A stretch of DNA of 64,000 nt from Variovorax boronicumulans (GCF_029892485.1 NZ_JARXVG010000001.1:124001-188000), one strand, 5' to 3'. Positions 1 to 9,974 are shown, counted from the first letter of the stretch. Made by a program: numbers and translations. The notes: generated from the sequence alone by a model not told the origin.

Positions 1-407
1 GCGCGGGCAGACAGCCCCTCGTGCAGTTCGAGCACCTCGGCGATCTGGTCGCCCACGCTGTAGAGCGCGTTGAGCGCGGTCATCGGCTCCTGGAAGATCA
101 TCGCGATCTCCTTGCCGCGGATGCCGCGCAGCTCGCGCTCCGGGATGGCGAGCAGGTCGCGTGCCTTCTCCTTCTGCGGCGAAGTCTCGGCCCCGAAGAA
201 TTTCGCGACCCCGGTCACCTCGGCGTTCTGCACCAGCCGCAGCAGCGACAGCGCCGTGACCGTCTTGCCCGAGCCCGACTCCCCCACCAGAGCAAGCTTT
301 TCGCCGGCGGCGATCTGGAAGTCGATGCCATGCACCACATCCTTGCCGCTGAAAGAGACATGGAGCCCCTTCACCTGGAGCAGGGGCTGATTCGTTGTTG
401 GATTCAT
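1..407 (-). CDS. yejF: Oligopeptide ABC transporter ATP-binding protein YejF (5' part, cut by window edge)
   Basis: ATPase subunit of the YejABEF peptide importer, acting at the inner face of the cytoplasmic membrane. Reading the minus strand from an ATG at 407 gives a clear ABC domain: beta-strands around [11 protein letters not shown], a Walker A motif GESGSGKT near residue 40, and the Q-loop region with [12 protein letters not shown] near residue 110, the form typical of the Dpp/Opp ATPase family. The C-terminal three quarters, including signature and Walker B of the first domain and the whole second ABC domain expected for YejF, lie beyond position 1. The start lies 5 bases after the yejE stop, so the genes are cotranscribed. 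Family assignment rests on the N-terminus and on gene order yejA-B-E-F. Confidence 0.9.
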   Translation of the reverse strand, partial: MNPTTNQPLLQVKGLHVSFSGKDVVHGIDFQIAAGEKLALVGESGSGKTVTALSLLRLVQNAEVTGVAKFFGAETSPQKEKARDLLAIPERELRGIRGKEIAMIFQEPMTALNALYSVGDQIAEVLELHEGLSAR

Positions 408-412
408 GTCGC

Positions 413-1462
413 TCACTTGTCGGCCTTCCGCGGATCGAGCGCATCGCGCAGCGCGTCGCCCATGAAGGTCAGCAGCATGAGCGTGACGACGAGCACGCCG
501 AAGGTGGAGAGCGAGATCCACCAGGCGTCGATGCTCGACTTGCCCTGGTTGAGCAACTCGCCAAGCGACGGTGTGCCCGGCGGCACCCCGAGGCCAAGAA
601 AGTCGAGCGAGGTCAGCGCCAGGATTGCCGCGCTCATGCGGAACGGCAGGAAGGTGACGACGGGCACCATGCTGTTGGGCAGGATGTGGCGCCACATAAT
701 CTGCAGGTTGCTCACGCCCAGGGCGCGGGCGGCACGCACATAGTCCATCTGGCGATTGCGCAGGAACTCGGCCCGCACGTAGTCGGACAGGGCCATCCAG
801 CCGAACAGGCTCAGCAGGATCAGCAACAGCGTCACGCTCGGCTTGAAGATGGCGCTGAAGATGATCAGCAGGTAGAGCTCCGGCATCGAGCCCCAGATCT
901 CGATGAAGCGCTGGAACGCCAGGTCGATCCTGCCCGCGAAGTAGCCCTGCACCGCACCGGCCGCCACGCCCAGCACCGTGCCGATGACCGTGAGCGCGAG
1001 TGCGAACAGCACGCTCACGCGAAAGCCATAGATCAGCTGGGCCAGCAGGTCGCGACCGCGATCGTCGGTGCCGAGCCAGTTGTCGGCCGAGGGGGCGGCC
1101 GGGCTCGGCGCCTTGGCGAAATAGTTCAGCGTCTTGGCGCCGTACGTGTTGGGCGCGAAGACCGCCCAGTTGTCGGCCGCGGTGATCCGCTCGCGGATGA
1201 AGGGGTCGAGGTAGTCGGCCGGCGTTTCGAAGTCGCCGCCGAACGTCTTCTCGGAGTAGTCGCGCAGAACGGGGAAATAGGTCTGGCCCTGGTAGCGCAC
1301 GATCAGCGGTTTGTCGGTGGACAGCACTTCGGCAAAAAGGCTCAGTACCACCATCAGCGTGAAGAGCACCAGGCTCCAGAAACCGAGCCGGTTGCGCTTG
1401 AAGCGCATCCAGGCGCGGCGCCCGGGTGAGATGTGCGGGGCCGTCTCAGTCGAATTTGACAC
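413..1462 (-). CDS. yejE: Oligopeptide ABC transporter permease YejE
   Basis: Second inner-membrane permease of the Yej peptide importer. The protein has a cytoplasmic N-terminus (SPGRRAWMRFKRNRLGFWS), a first membrane span, a long periplasmic insert near residues 60-130 that is characteristic of YejE and related OppC-type permeases, and then a BPD_transp_1 domain with five spans and the EAA loop (EFLRNRQMDYVRAARALG). It ends DPRKADK. I chose the GTG at 1462, which overlaps the yejB stop by 17 bases; an in-frame ATG at 1480 would add six residues encoded entirely inside yejB. Length is about 349 residues, usual for the family. Confidence 0.93.
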   Translation of the reverse strand: MSNSTETAPHISPGRRAWMRFKRNRLGFWSLVLFTLMVVLSLFAEVLSTDKPLIVRYQGQTYFPVLRDYSEKTFGGDFETPADYLDPFIRERITAADNWAVFAPNTYGAKTLNYFAKAPSPAAPSADNWLGTDDRGRDLLAQLIYGFRVSVLFALALTVIGTVLGVAAGAVQGYFAGRIDLAFQRFIEIWGSMPELYLLIIFSAIFKPSVTLLLILLSLFGWMALSDYVRAEFLRNRQMDYVRAARALGVSNLQIMWRHILPNSMVPVVTFLPFRMSAAILALTSLDFLGLGVPPGTPSLGELLNQGKSSIDAWWISLSTFGVLVVTLMLLTFMGDALRDALDPRKADK

Positions 1463-2486
1463 GCGGGTCCACCCAGACATAGCAGAGATCGGAGATCAGC
1501 TTGGTCACCAGGCCGATCAGCGTAAAGATGTAGAGCGTGCCCAGCACCACGGGGTAGTCGCGCCGGATCACGCTTTCGTAGCCCAGCAGGCCCAGCCCGT
1601 CGAGCGAGAACAGCGTCTCGATGAGCAGCGACCCGGCGAAGAAGGAGCCGATAAAAGCCGCCGGCAGTCCGGTGATGATCGGAATGAGCGCATTGCGGAA
1701 CACGTGCTTCCAGAGCACCTGCCGTTCACCCAGCCCTTTGGCACGCGCCGTCAGCACGTACTGCTTGCGGATCTCCTCGAGGAACGAATTCTTGGTCAGC
1801 ATCGCCGTCACCGCGAAGCTGCCGAGCACCATGGCCGTGACCGGTAACGTGATGTGCCAGAGGTAGTCGACGATGCGGGCGCCCCAGCTCAGTTCATCCC
1901 AGTTCGAGGAAGTCAGCCCGCGCAGCGGAAACCACTGCAGCTGCCCGCCGAAGATCACCAGCAGCGCCACGCCCAGCACAAAACCCGGAATGGCATAGCC
2001 GATCAGCACGATCAGCGTGGTGATGAGGTCGAAGCGCGAGCCGGCGCGCACCGCCTTGGCGACACCCAGCGGCACCGCCACGCCATAGCTGATAAAGAAG
2101 GTCCAGAGCCCGAGGCTGATCGACACGGGCAGCTTTTCGAGGATCAGCGTCCACACGTCCTTGTTCTGGAAAAAGCTCTTGCCCAGGTCGAAGCGCGCGA
2201 ACTGCCCGAGCATCTGCCACAGGCGTTCGTGCGGCGGTTTGTCGAAACCGTACAGCGCCTTGATCTGCTCCAGGCGCTTGGGATCGACGCCCTGATTGCC
2301 CCGGTAGGAGCCACCGCCAGACTCGAAGCCGCCGCCCCCGCCGCCGACGCCTGCGGTCTTCGCCTCGGCCAGGTACTGCTCCACCGGCCCTCCCGGCACG
2401 AACTGGATGACGAGGAAGGTGACCAGCAGCACGCCCAGCAGCGTGGGAATGAACAGCAGAAGCCGCTTGAGGACATAGGAGAGCAT
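1446..2486 (-). CDS. yejB: Oligopeptide ABC transporter permease YejB
   Basis: First inner-membrane permease of the Yej peptide importer. The protein begins MLSYVLKRLLLFIPTLLGV, a typical first span of DppB/OppB permeases, followed by a periplasmic region with a glycine-rich stretch (GVGGGGGGFESGGG, about residues 47-60), then the permease core with the EAA loop around LEEIRKQYVLTARAKGL. The ATG at 2486 is preceded by a GAAGGAAA ribosome site; longer in-frame starts lack the membrane-first N-terminus. About 346 residues. It sits 19 bases after yejA and overlaps yejE. The poly-glycine insert is the only unusual element. Confidence 0.93.
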   Translation of the reverse strand: MLSYVLKRLLLFIPTLLGVLLVTFLVIQFVPGGPVEQYLAEAKTAGVGGGGGGFESGGGSYRGNQGVDPKRLEQIKALYGFDKPPHERLWQMLGQFARFDLGKSFFQNKDVWTLILEKLPVSISLGLWTFFISYGVAVPLGVAKAVRAGSRFDLITTLIVLIGYAIPGFVLGVALLVIFGGQLQWFPLRGLTSSNWDELSWGARIVDYLWHITLPVTAMVLGSFAVTAMLTKNSFLEEIRKQYVLTARAKGLGERQVLWKHVFRNALIPIITGLPAAFIGSFFAGSLLIETLFSLDGLGLLGYESVIRRDYPVVLGTLYIFTLIGLVTKLISDLCYVWVDPRVKFD

Positions 2487-2505
2487 GGCCTTGTTTCCTT
2501 CTCTT

Positions 2506-4317
2506 CTACGGCTTCGGGGGCTTGGCCCACCAGGTGCCCATGATCCAGCCCTCGGCGGCGGCATACGGCGGCATCGGCGCCTTGAAAGCCAGGCGCCAGT
2601 CGTCGTACACCACACGGTGCGAGCTCAGCGTCCATTGGGGAATCAGGTAGTGGCTGTGCATGATGACCCGGTCCAGCGCCCTGCAGGCAGGCAGCAACTC
2701 CGCCTTGGTGTCGGCATCGACGACAGCCTTGAGCAGGGCGTCGACCGCCGGTGTGGACACGCCCATGTAATTGCCCGAACTCTCCGTCTTGGCGGCCTTG
2801 CTGCCGAAGATCTCGAGCAGTTGCTGGCCCGGGTTGTTGGTACCGGCGAAATTGATGGAGGTGATGTCGAACTGGAACCGGTCCAGGCGCTCCTGGTAGA
2901 GCGCGAAATCGACGGACGAGAAATTGAGCGCAATGCCGAGCTTCTCAAGGTTGCGGACCCACGGCGACACCGTGCGCACACCGCCTTCCTTGCTGTCCAG
3001 GTACTCCAGCGTCATGGCCTCGCCCTTTGCGTTGCGCAGCGCGCCGTCGCGATATTCCCAACCTGCCTCCTTGAGCAACTCGCGCGCACGGCGCAGGTTG
3101 TTGCGCAGTGACTGGCCTGCGCCCTCGGTCGTGGGCGGCACATACATGGGGCCGAAGCTGGCATCGGGAATCTTGCCGCGCCAGCGCTCGAGCAAGGCCC
3201 TTTCCTCTGCCGAAGGCAGCCCTTGCGCTTCGCAGTCGGTGTTGCCGAACAGGTCCTTCACGCGCGGGTACCCGCCGTAGAACATCTGGCGATTCATCCA
3301 TTCGTAGTCCAGCGCCAGCCCGAGTGCTTCGCGCACGCGCGGGTCCTTGAGCTTGTCCCGTCGGCTGTTGAGCACGTAGCTCTGGAAGCCCGCGGGTTTC
3401 CTGTGCTGAAACTCGTGCTTGATGAGCTCGCCGGTGTCGAAGCGCTTGCCGGTCACCCGTCGTGCCCAGTCGCCGGCCGAGTAGAAGCTCATCATGTCGA
3501 ACTCGCCGGCCTTCAGGGCCTCCAGGCGCGCCGTGTTGTCCTTGTAGATCTTGACGGTGATGCGGTCGAAGTTCTGGCTGCCGCGGTTCACCGCGAGGTT
3601 GCGACCCCAGTAGCCGGGGTCGCGCACGTAGGTGATGTCCTTGCCGAAGCGCACCGGGCCGATCTTGTAGGCGCCGCTGCCGATCGGGATGTCCATCACC
3701 ACCTGATCGAAGGGCTTGGCCTTGCCGTTTTCGGCTCCCCAGTCGCGGCTGAAGACCGGCAAGCTTCCCACGGTGAGCGGCAGTTCGCGGTTCGGCGTCT
3801 TGAAGCGGAAGCGGATGGTGCGCGCATCGATCACGTCGGCGCCGTCCACTTCCTGCAGCAGCGTCTTGTAGCCCGGCGAGGTGAAGGGGCCGATCAGCGT
3901 GTCATAGCTGTGCTTCACATCGGCCGCCTCGACGGGCTTGCCGTTGTGGAACTTCGCCTCCGGCCGCAGGCGGAAGACGACGCTGCGGCGGTCCGGAGCG
4001 ACCGCCACGTCTTCTGCCAGCAGGCCGTAGCCCGAGGCGGTCTCGTCCATCGAACCGGCCAGCAGCGACTCGAAGATCAGGCTGTCGAGGTACGCCGGCG
4101 CCGAGCCCTTGATGGTGAATGGGTTGTACTTGTCGAAGGTGGAAACGCGCAAGTTGCTGACCAGGCGCAGTTCCCCGCCCTTGGGCGCGTCGGGGTTGAC
4201 GTAGTCGAAGGCGGTGAAGCCGGGGCCGTACTTCAGGTCGTCCCAGAGTGCATATCCATGCGCCGCCCACGCGGGAACCGCACACATCAACAACCAGCCG
4301 ACCCAGAGAAACCGCAT
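2506..4317 (-). CDS. yejA: Periplasmic oligopeptide-binding protein YejA
   Basis: Solute-binding subunit of the Yej importer, which takes up oligopeptides (in enterobacteria also microcin C-like peptide antibiotics). About 603 residues, the usual size for the YejA branch of the SBP_bac_5 family. A Sec signal peptide ([18 protein letters not shown], cleavage after AWA) starts at the ATG at 4317; an in-frame upstream extension to 4404 would bury it. The mature protein begins [32 protein letters not shown], the standard start of the family, and ends in a W-rich tail. It is the promoter-proximal gene of yejABEF and is divergent from fabI with only 37 bases between starts. Confidence 0.93.
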   Translation of the reverse strand: MRFLWVGWLLMCAVPAWAAHGYALWDDLKYGPGFTAFDYVNPDAPKGGELRLVSNLRVSTFDKYNPFTIKGSAPAYLDSLIFESLLAGSMDETASGYGLLAEDVAVAPDRRSVVFRLRPEAKFHNGKPVEAADVKHSYDTLIGPFTSPGYKTLLQEVDGADVIDARTIRFRFKTPNRELPLTVGSLPVFSRDWGAENGKAKPFDQVVMDIPIGSGAYKIGPVRFGKDITYVRDPGYWGRNLAVNRGSQNFDRITVKIYKDNTARLEALKAGEFDMMSFYSAGDWARRVTGKRFDTGELIKHEFQHRKPAGFQSYVLNSRRDKLKDPRVREALGLALDYEWMNRQMFYGGYPRVKDLFGNTDCEAQGLPSAEERALLERWRGKIPDASFGPMYVPPTTEGAGQSLRNNLRRARELLKEAGWEYRDGALRNAKGEAMTLEYLDSKEGGVRTVSPWVRNLEKLGIALNFSSVDFALYQERLDRFQFDITSINFAGTNNPGQQLLEIFGSKAAKTESSGNYMGVSTPAVDALLKAVVDADTKAELLPACRALDRVIMHSHYLIPQWTLSSHRVVYDDWRLAFKAPMPPYAAAEGWIMGTWWAKPPKP

Positions 4318-4354
4318 GCGAGAATTCTGCCCAAGATTTTCACAAGGCAACTTC

Positions 4355-5137
4355 ATGGGCTTTCTTTCCGGCAAAAAACTGTTGATCACCGGTGTGTTGA
4401 GCAATCGCTCGATCGCTTACGGCATCGCCAAGGCGTGCCACGAACAAGGCGCGGAACTCGCCTTCAGTTATGTCGGCGAACGATTCAAGGACCGTATCAC
4501 CGAATATGCCGCAGACTTCGGCTCGAGCCTGATTTTTGATTGCGACGTGGGCGACGACGCCCAGATCGGCAAGCTCTTCGCCGACCTCGCCCAGGCTTGG
4601 CCCAAGTTCGACGGGTTTGTCCACAGCATCGGCTTCGCCCCGCGCGAAGCCATCGCGGGCGACTTCCTGGACGGCCTCTCGCGCGAAGGTTTCAGGATCG
4701 CGCACGATATCAGCGCCTACAGCTTCCCCGCCATGGCCAAGGCCGCCCTGCCCTACCTCAACGACAAGTCGGCCCTGCTCACGTTGACCTACCTGGGTGC
4801 CGAGCGGGCGCTGCCCAACTACAACACCATGGGCCTGGCCAAGGCCTCGCTCGAAGCCTCGGTGCGCTACACCGCCTCGTCGCTGGGCCCGAAGGGCATG
4901 CGCGTGAACGGCATCAGCGCCGGCCCGATCAAGACCCTGGCCGCGAGCGGCATCAAGGGCTTCGGCAAGATGCTCGCGGCCGTGGCCGACGCTTCGCCGA
5001 TCCGCCGCAACGTGACGATCGAGGAAGTGGGCAACGTCGCCGCGTTCCTGCTGAGCGACCTGGCCAGCGGTGTGACGGCCGAGATCACCTATGTGGACGG
5101 CGGCTTCAGCAACGTGGTCGGGGGCATGGCGGAGTAA
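4355..5137 (+). CDS. fabI: Enoyl-[acyl-carrier-protein] reductase (NADH) FabI
   Basis: Catalyses the last step of each fatty-acid elongation cycle, reducing enoyl-ACP with NADH in the cytoplasm; it is the triclosan target in many bacteria. 260 residues, a short-chain dehydrogenase fold. The nucleotide-binding signature of FabI is visible ([16 protein letters not shown], residues 11-26), and the catalytic residues Tyr146, Tyr156 and Lys163 fall at the same numbers as in the E. coli enzyme ([19 protein letters not shown]). The ATG at 4355 follows an AAGG ribosome site; upstream in-frame codons lie inside yejA antisense. The promoter must overlap the 5' end of yejA, because the intergenic space is 37 bases. 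Confidence 0.97.
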   Translation: MGFLSGKKLLITGVLSNRSIAYGIAKACHEQGAELAFSYVGERFKDRITEYAADFGSSLIFDCDVGDDAQIGKLFADLAQAWPKFDGFVHSIGFAPREAIAGDFLDGLSREGFRIAHDISAYSFPAMAKAALPYLNDKSALLTLTYLGAERALPNYNTMGLAKASLEASVRYTASSLGPKGMRVNGISAGPIKTLAASGIKGFGKMLAAVADASPIRRNVTIEEVGNVAAFLLSDLASGVTAEITYVDGGFSNVVGGMAE

Positions 5138-5200
5138 GTTCCACCGGACTTGGCGAACGGCCGCCTTGCGGTGGTTTCTCGCTGTTCATTTCATCGCATC

Positions 5201-6055
5201 GTGCTGAATCGACGTTCCCTGCTGCTCGCCGTCCTGAGCGCGGCCCTGGTCACCCCGGCGCTTGCGCGCACCGCTGCACCTCCATTGATGCTGGCCGACG
5301 TCTACCGGCCCGGCATGTCGCTGGCCGACTACTGGGTCAGCGAGAAATACGACGGCGTGCGCGGCTACTGGGACGGCAAGCAGCTCTGGACACGCGGCGG
5401 CGAACCCGTCGCGGCGCCCGCATGGTTCATCGCATCGCTGCCGAAGCAGCCGCTCGACGGTGAGCTGTGGGCCGGCCGCGGCCGCTTTGCACATGCAGTC
5501 TCCACCGCACGAAGCCAGACACCGAACGACGTCGCCTGGCGCGAGATGCGCTTCATGGTGTTCGACATGCCGGCCCAGTCCGGCGACTTCACCGCCCGGC
5601 TCGGGGCCCTGCGCAAGCTGCTGCCGATCACCGATGCGCCATGGGTCGTCCTGGTGCCGCAGGAGCGCGCCACCACGCACGCCGAACTGCAAGCCCTGCT
5701 CGACAAGACGGTGAAGATGGGCGGCGAAGGCCTGATGCTGCACCGCGGCGGCTCGCTCTACCGCGGCGAGCGCAACAACGACCTGCTCAAGGTCAAGCCC
5801 CACGACGACGCCGAGGCGCGCGTGGTCGGCCACGTGACCGGCAAGGGCCGCAACAGCAACCGGCTCGGCGCCTTGGTCGTCGAAACGCCCGAGGGCAAAC
5901 GCTTCAAACTCGGCAGCGGCTTGACCGATGCCGAGCGAGAGAACCCGCCCGCCATCGGCACCTGGGTCACCTATCGCTTCAACGGCACGAATGCCAGCGG
6001 CCTGCCCCGGTTCGCGCGTTTCATGCGGGTGCGCGAAGACGCCCCGCACTCCTGA
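5201..6055 (+). CDS. Secreted ATP-dependent DNA ligase, LigE type
   Basis: Small ATP-dependent DNA ligase that seals nicks. The family (Haemophilus, Neisseria, Psychromonas LigE) has an adenylation domain plus OB domain only and is exported to the periplasm, where a role in competence or extracellular DNA has been proposed. Visible here: a Sec signal (NRRSLLLAVLSAALVTPALA), the nucleotidyl-lysine motif EKYDGVRGYW with Lys at about residue 49, motif III/IV around MVFDMP and GGEGLMLHR, motif V LLKVKP, and an OB-like C-terminus ending near FNGTNASGLPRFARF. I chose GTG at 5201 because the hydrophobic signal follows directly; a TTG at 5150 would add 17 residues. It lies 63 bases after fabI, same strand. 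Confidence 0.88.
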   Translation: MLNRRSLLLAVLSAALVTPALARTAAPPLMLADVYRPGMSLADYWVSEKYDGVRGYWDGKQLWTRGGEPVAAPAWFIASLPKQPLDGELWAGRGRFAHAVSTARSQTPNDVAWREMRFMVFDMPAQSGDFTARLGALRKLLPITDAPWVVLVPQERATTHAELQALLDKTVKMGGEGLMLHRGGSLYRGERNNDLLKVKPHDDAEARVVGHVTGKGRNSNRLGALVVETPEGKRFKLGSGLTDAERENPPAIGTWVTYRFNGTNASGLPRFARFMRVREDAPHS

Positions 6056-6061
6056 ACAAGA

Positions 6062-8359
6062 TCAGCCGGCCCTGCGCACGCAGTCGGCGTAGTAGCGCTT
6101 CTTGCCCGTCTCGTCGATGCGCGCCACGAGGCCGTGGATGTCGGTCTCGAAGCCTGGGCACTGCAGATTGAATTCGCGCGAGAACCTCAGATAGTCGACG
6201 ATCTTCTTGTTGAACACTTCGCCCGGAATCAGGAGCGGAATGCCCGGCGGATACGGCGTGATCAGGCTGGTCGTGATGCGGCCTTCGAGCTCGTCGATTT
6301 CCACGCGCTCGGTCTTCCTGTGTGCGATGTGGGCGAATGCGTCGCTGGGCTTCATGGCCGGCGTGAGGTCGCTCAGGTACATCTCGGTCGTCAGGCGCGC
6401 CACGTCGTAACGCGCGTAGAGCTGGTGGATGTGCTGGCACAGGTCGCGCAGGCCCAGGCGTTCGTAGCCCGGGTGCTGCTGGCAGAACTCGGGAAGGATC
6501 CGCCACATCGGCTGGTTGCGCGCATAGTCGTCCTTGAACTGCTGCAGCGCCGTGAGCAGCGTGTTCCAGCGGCCCTTGGTGATGCCGATGGTGAACATGA
6601 TGAAGAAGCTGTAGAGCCCGGTCTTCTCCACGATCACGCCATGCTCGGCGAGGAACTTGGTCACCACGCTCGCGGGGATGCCGGTCTCGGCGAAGTTGCC
6701 TTCCAGGTCGAGGCCGGGTGTCACGATGGTCGACTTGATCGGGTCGAGCATGTTGAAGCCGTCGGCCAAATCGCCGAAGCCGTGCCAGTTGCGCGGGCTT
6801 TTCTTGTTCTTGGGCTTTCCGTCCTTCTCGCCCTTCATGATCCAGTCATCGGCGCGGCCGATGCCTTCGTCGACGAGCTTCTCGGGTCCCCAGACCTTGA
6901 ACCACCACTCGTCCTTGCCGAACTCTTCCTCGACCTTGCGCATGGCCCGGCGGAAGTCGAGCGCCTCGAGGATGCTTTCCTCCACCAGCGCGGTGCCGCC
7001 GGGCGGCTCCATCATGGCGGCGGCCACGTCGCAGCTCGCGATGATCGCGTACTGCGGGCTGGTGGACGAGTGCATCAGGTAGGCCTCGTTGAAGAGGTCG
7101 CGGTCGAGCGCGCGATTCTGCGAGTCCTGCACCAGCACATGGCTGGCCTGGCTGATGCCGGCGAGCAGCTTGTGCGTGGACTGCGTGGCGAATACCAGCG
7201 AATCCTTCGGCCGCACGCGGCGCTTGCCCATCGCGTGATAGGCGCCGTAGAACGGGTGGAAGGCGGCATGCGGGAGCCAGGCTTCATCGAAATGCAGCGT
7301 ATCGACGTAGCCGTCGAGCATGTTCTTGATGGTCTCGGTGTTGTAGATCACGCCGTCGTAGGTCGACTGGGTAAGCGTCATCACGCGCGGCTTGACCTTC
7401 TCGTGATCCACGTCGGCCAAGAGCGGGTTGGCCTTGATCTTGGCCTTGATGGCGCTCTGCTCGAACTCGCTCTTGGGAATCGGGCCGATGATGCCGAAGT
7501 GGTTGCGCGTGGGCTTCATGAACACCGGAATCGCGCCGGTCATGATGATCGCGTGCAGGATCGACTTGTGGCAGTTGCGGTCGACCACCACCACGTCGTC
7601 GGGCGCCACCGTGTGGTGCCACACCATCTTGTTGCTGGTGCTGGTGCCGTTGGTCACGAAGAAGCAATGGTCGGCATTGAAGATGCGCGCCGCATTGCGC
7701 TCGCTGGCCGCCACCGGGCCGGTGTGGTCGAGCAGTTGGCCCAGTTCTTCCACCGCGTTGCAGACGTCGGCGCGCAGCATGTTCTCACCGAAGAACTGGT
7801 GGAACATGCGGCCCACCGGGCTCTTGAGGAACGCCACGCCGCCCGAGTGGCCCGGGCAGTGCCAGGAGTACGAGCCGTCTTCCGCATAGTCGATCAGCGC
7901 CCTGAAGAACGGCGGCTGCACGCCTTCCAGATAGCTCTTGGCCTCGCGGATGATGTGGCGCGCTACGAACTCCGGCGTGTCCTCGAACATGTGGATGAAG
8001 CCGTGGAGCTCCCGCAGGATGTCGTTCGGGATGTGGCGCGCGGTCTTGGTCTCGCCATAGATGTAGATCGGCACGTCGGCGTTCTTGCGCCGCACCTCGC
8101 CGATGAAGGTGCGCAGGTTCAGCACGGCCGGATCCAGGTCGGGGCCGACCGTGAATTCCTCGTCGTCGATCGACAGGATGAAAGCGCTGGCGCGGCTTTG
8201 CTGCTGCGCGAACTGGCTCAGGTCGCCGTAGCTCGTGACGCCCAGCACCTCGAAGCCCTCGCTTTCGAAGGCCTGCGCGAGCGCGCGAATGCCGAGGCCC
8301 GAGGTGTTTTCGGAGCGGAAGTCCTCGTCGATGATGACGATGGGGAAGCGGAATTTCAT
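6062..8359 (-). CDS. PLP-dependent Orn/Lys/Arg decarboxylase, inducible (fold III/wing-domain) class
   Basis: Large cytoplasmic decarboxylase of the AdiA/CadA/SpeC family that removes CO2 from arginine, lysine or ornithine to give a polyamine. 765 residues: an N-terminal receiver-like wing domain (IVIIDEDFRSENTSGLGIRAL), the major PLP domain with HCPGHSGG, a DEAW pair for the cofactor ring, and the PLP lysine in STHKLLAG near residue 396, then the C-terminal domain ending around YYADCVRRAG. The ATG at 8359 follows a weak ribosome site; the longer frame to 8434 has no support. It converges on the ligase gene with 6 bases between stops. The substrate cannot be read from sequence alone. Confidence 0.92.
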   Translation of the reverse strand: MKFRFPIVIIDEDFRSENTSGLGIRALAQAFESEGFEVLGVTSYGDLSQFAQQQSRASAFILSIDDEEFTVGPDLDPAVLNLRTFIGEVRRKNADVPIYIYGETKTARHIPNDILRELHGFIHMFEDTPEFVARHIIREAKSYLEGVQPPFFRALIDYAEDGSYSWHCPGHSGGVAFLKSPVGRMFHQFFGENMLRADVCNAVEELGQLLDHTGPVAASERNAARIFNADHCFFVTNGTSTSNKMVWHHTVAPDDVVVVDRNCHKSILHAIIMTGAIPVFMKPTRNHFGIIGPIPKSEFEQSAIKAKIKANPLLADVDHEKVKPRVMTLTQSTYDGVIYNTETIKNMLDGYVDTLHFDEAWLPHAAFHPFYGAYHAMGKRRVRPKDSLVFATQSTHKLLAGISQASHVLVQDSQNRALDRDLFNEAYLMHSSTSPQYAIIASCDVAAAMMEPPGGTALVEESILEALDFRRAMRKVEEEFGKDEWWFKVWGPEKLVDEGIGRADDWIMKGEKDGKPKNKKSPRNWHGFGDLADGFNMLDPIKSTIVTPGLDLEGNFAETGIPASVVTKFLAEHGVIVEKTGLYSFFIMFTIGITKGRWNTLLTALQQFKDDYARNQPMWRILPEFCQQHPGYERLGLRDLCQHIHQLYARYDVARLTTEMYLSDLTPAMKPSDAFAHIAHRKTERVEIDELEGRITTSLITPYPPGIPLLIPGEVFNKKIVDYLRFSREFNLQCPGFETDIHGLVARIDETGKKRYYADCVRRAG

Positions 8360-8556
8360 GAGCAGGGCTCCGGACAGGCAATGAGGCGCGAAGTGTACGG
8401 AATTCAGATGAAGAATTCGGCCGGCCTGGTGCAAGACATTCGAGCGATGCCGACATGAGGCACGCCCCTGGGGCCAGTACCCCTACATGGGGCAAGCGCT
8501 TGGCGCCGTATGCCTCAGAATGGCGCGCATCGAACAAGCAAAAAAGAGGAGTTGAC

Positions 8557-8982
8557 ATGGCGAATTCCACCATCTGGTGGCTGATCGCGGGCGCCGCCAT
8601 CGTGGTCGAGCTGCTCTCGGGCACGGTCTACCTGCTCCTGCTGGCCGCCGGCTTCGCGGCAGCAGCCATCGCGGCGCACCTGGGCTTCGGCACCATCACC
8701 CAATTGATCGTCGCCGCCGTGATCGGCGTAGGTGCCGTGCTGGTCTGGTACTCGATCCAGCGCAAGCGCCCGCGGGCAGCGGCCGCCGGCACCAACCGGG
8801 ACGTGAACCTCGACATCGGCGAGAACGTGCATGTCGATGCATGGAACGCCGATGGCACCGCCACCGTGCGCTACCGCGGCGCCCAATGGACCGTCGTGCA
8901 GCGCGCGGGCCATGCACCTTCGACGGGCGAGCACCGTGTCGTCGAGGTGATCGGCAGCCGCCTCGTCGTCGACAAGATCTAG
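8557..8982 (+). CDS. NfeD family membrane protein
   Basis: Short NfeD-type partner of an SPFH protein. 141 residues: two or three hydrophobic spans (IWWLIAGAAIVVELLSGTVY and the two that follow to VLVWYSI, residues 5-66), a basic linker, then an OB-fold domain with the NfeD pattern GENVHVDAWNADGTATVRYRG and a final beta strand GSRLVVDK. An AAAGAGGA ribosome site precedes the ATG at 8557. The SPFH gene follows after 38 bases, the arrangement seen for NfeD/stomatin operons across bacteria. The exact role, thought to be membrane-domain organisation or quality control, is not established. Confidence 0.9.
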   Translation: MANSTIWWLIAGAAIVVELLSGTVYLLLLAAGFAAAAIAAHLGFGTITQLIVAAVIGVGAVLVWYSIQRKRPRAAAAGTNRDVNLDIGENVHVDAWNADGTATVRYRGAQWTVVQRAGHAPSTGEHRVVEVIGSRLVVDKI

Positions 8983-9020
8983 TCAGTCGGAACTCAAGAG
9001 CTTAGAAAAGGAAGAGCACC

Positions 9021-9950
9021 ATGGAATTCTCGGTCCCCCTCATCATCCTGGTCATTGCGATCATCTTCATCAGCCAGTCGGTCAAGTTCGTACCGCAGCA
9101 GAACGCCTGGGTGCGCGAGCGCCTGGGCAAGTACCACGGCACCATGACGCCCGGCCCCAACTTCCTGATCCCGTTCATCGACCGGGTGGCGTACAAGCAC
9201 AGCCTGAAGGAAATCCCGCTCGACGTGCCGAGCCAGATCTGTATCACGCGGGACAACACGCAGCTGCAGGTCGACGGCATCCTGTACTTCCAGGTGACCG
9301 ATCCGATGCGTGCGAGCTACGGCTCGTCGAACTACATCGTGGCCGTGACGCAGCTCGCACAAACATCGCTGCGCAGCGTGATCGGCAAGCTCGAGCTGGA
9401 CAAGACCTTCGAGGAACGCGACGTCATCAACGCCCAGGTGGTGGCCGCGATCGACGAGGCCGCGCTCAACTGGGGCGTGAAGGTGTTGCGCTACGAAATC
9501 AAGGACCTGACGCCGCCGAAGGAAATCCTGCTGGCCATGCAGGCGCAGATCACCGCCGAGCGCGGCAAGCGCGCGCTGATCGCGGCCTCGGAAGGCCGCC
9601 GCCAGGAGCAGATCAACATCGCCACGGGTGAGCGCGAGGCCTTCATCGCCCGCTCCGAAGGTGAAAAGCAGGCCCAGATCAACAACGCCCAGGGCGAGGC
9701 CGCCGCCATTACCGCGGTGGCCACCGCGACCGCAGACGCCATCGAACGCGTGGCGGCCGCCATCCAGCAGCCCGGCGGCGAACAGGCCGTGCAGCTCAAG
9801 GTGGCCGAGCGCGCGGTCGATGCCTACGGCAAGGTCGCAGCCGACTCCAAGACTACGCTAATCGTGCCAAGCAACATGAGCGAGACCGCTGCGCTCATCG
9901 CCTCGGCCATGCGCATGGTCCAAGCCGGCAAGCCGTCGAATCCGAGTTGA
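9021..9950 (+). CDS. SPFH/band 7 stomatin-like protein (QmcA type)
   Basis: Membrane-anchored SPFH protein of the stomatin/paraslipin group; such proteins form large oligomers in the inner membrane and associate with membrane proteases. 309 residues: one N-terminal span (VPLIILVIAIIFI), the band-7 domain from about residue 20 to 180 with the family pattern FVPQQNAWVRERLGKYHGT and LTPPKEILLAMQAQ, then an Ala/Glu-rich coiled coil (residues 170-265) and an amphipathic C-terminus. A GGAAGAG ribosome site precedes the ATG. It forms an operon with the NfeD gene upstream. E. coli QmcA is the nearest familiar relative. Confidence 0.93.
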   Translation: MEFSVPLIILVIAIIFISQSVKFVPQQNAWVRERLGKYHGTMTPGPNFLIPFIDRVAYKHSLKEIPLDVPSQICITRDNTQLQVDGILYFQVTDPMRASYGSSNYIVAVTQLAQTSLRSVIGKLELDKTFEERDVINAQVVAAIDEAALNWGVKVLRYEIKDLTPPKEILLAMQAQITAERGKRALIAASEGRRQEQINIATGEREAFIARSEGEKQAQINNAQGEAAAITAVATATADAIERVAAAIQQPGGEQAVQLKVAERAVDAYGKVAADSKTTLIVPSNMSETAALIASAMRMVQAGKPSNPS

Positions 9951-9958
9951 GCGACTGC

Positions 9959-9964
9959 TATAAT
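9959..9964 (+). promoter_or_regulatory. -10 box for tRNA-Ser
   Basis: A consensus TATAAT lies 10 bases before the tRNA-Ser 5' end, giving an expected transcript start near 9971. It sits just after the stop codon of the SPFH gene. No good -35 hexamer is visible 16 to 18 bases upstream. Confidence 0.6.
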
Positions 9965-9974
9965 CGTGGGCTCA

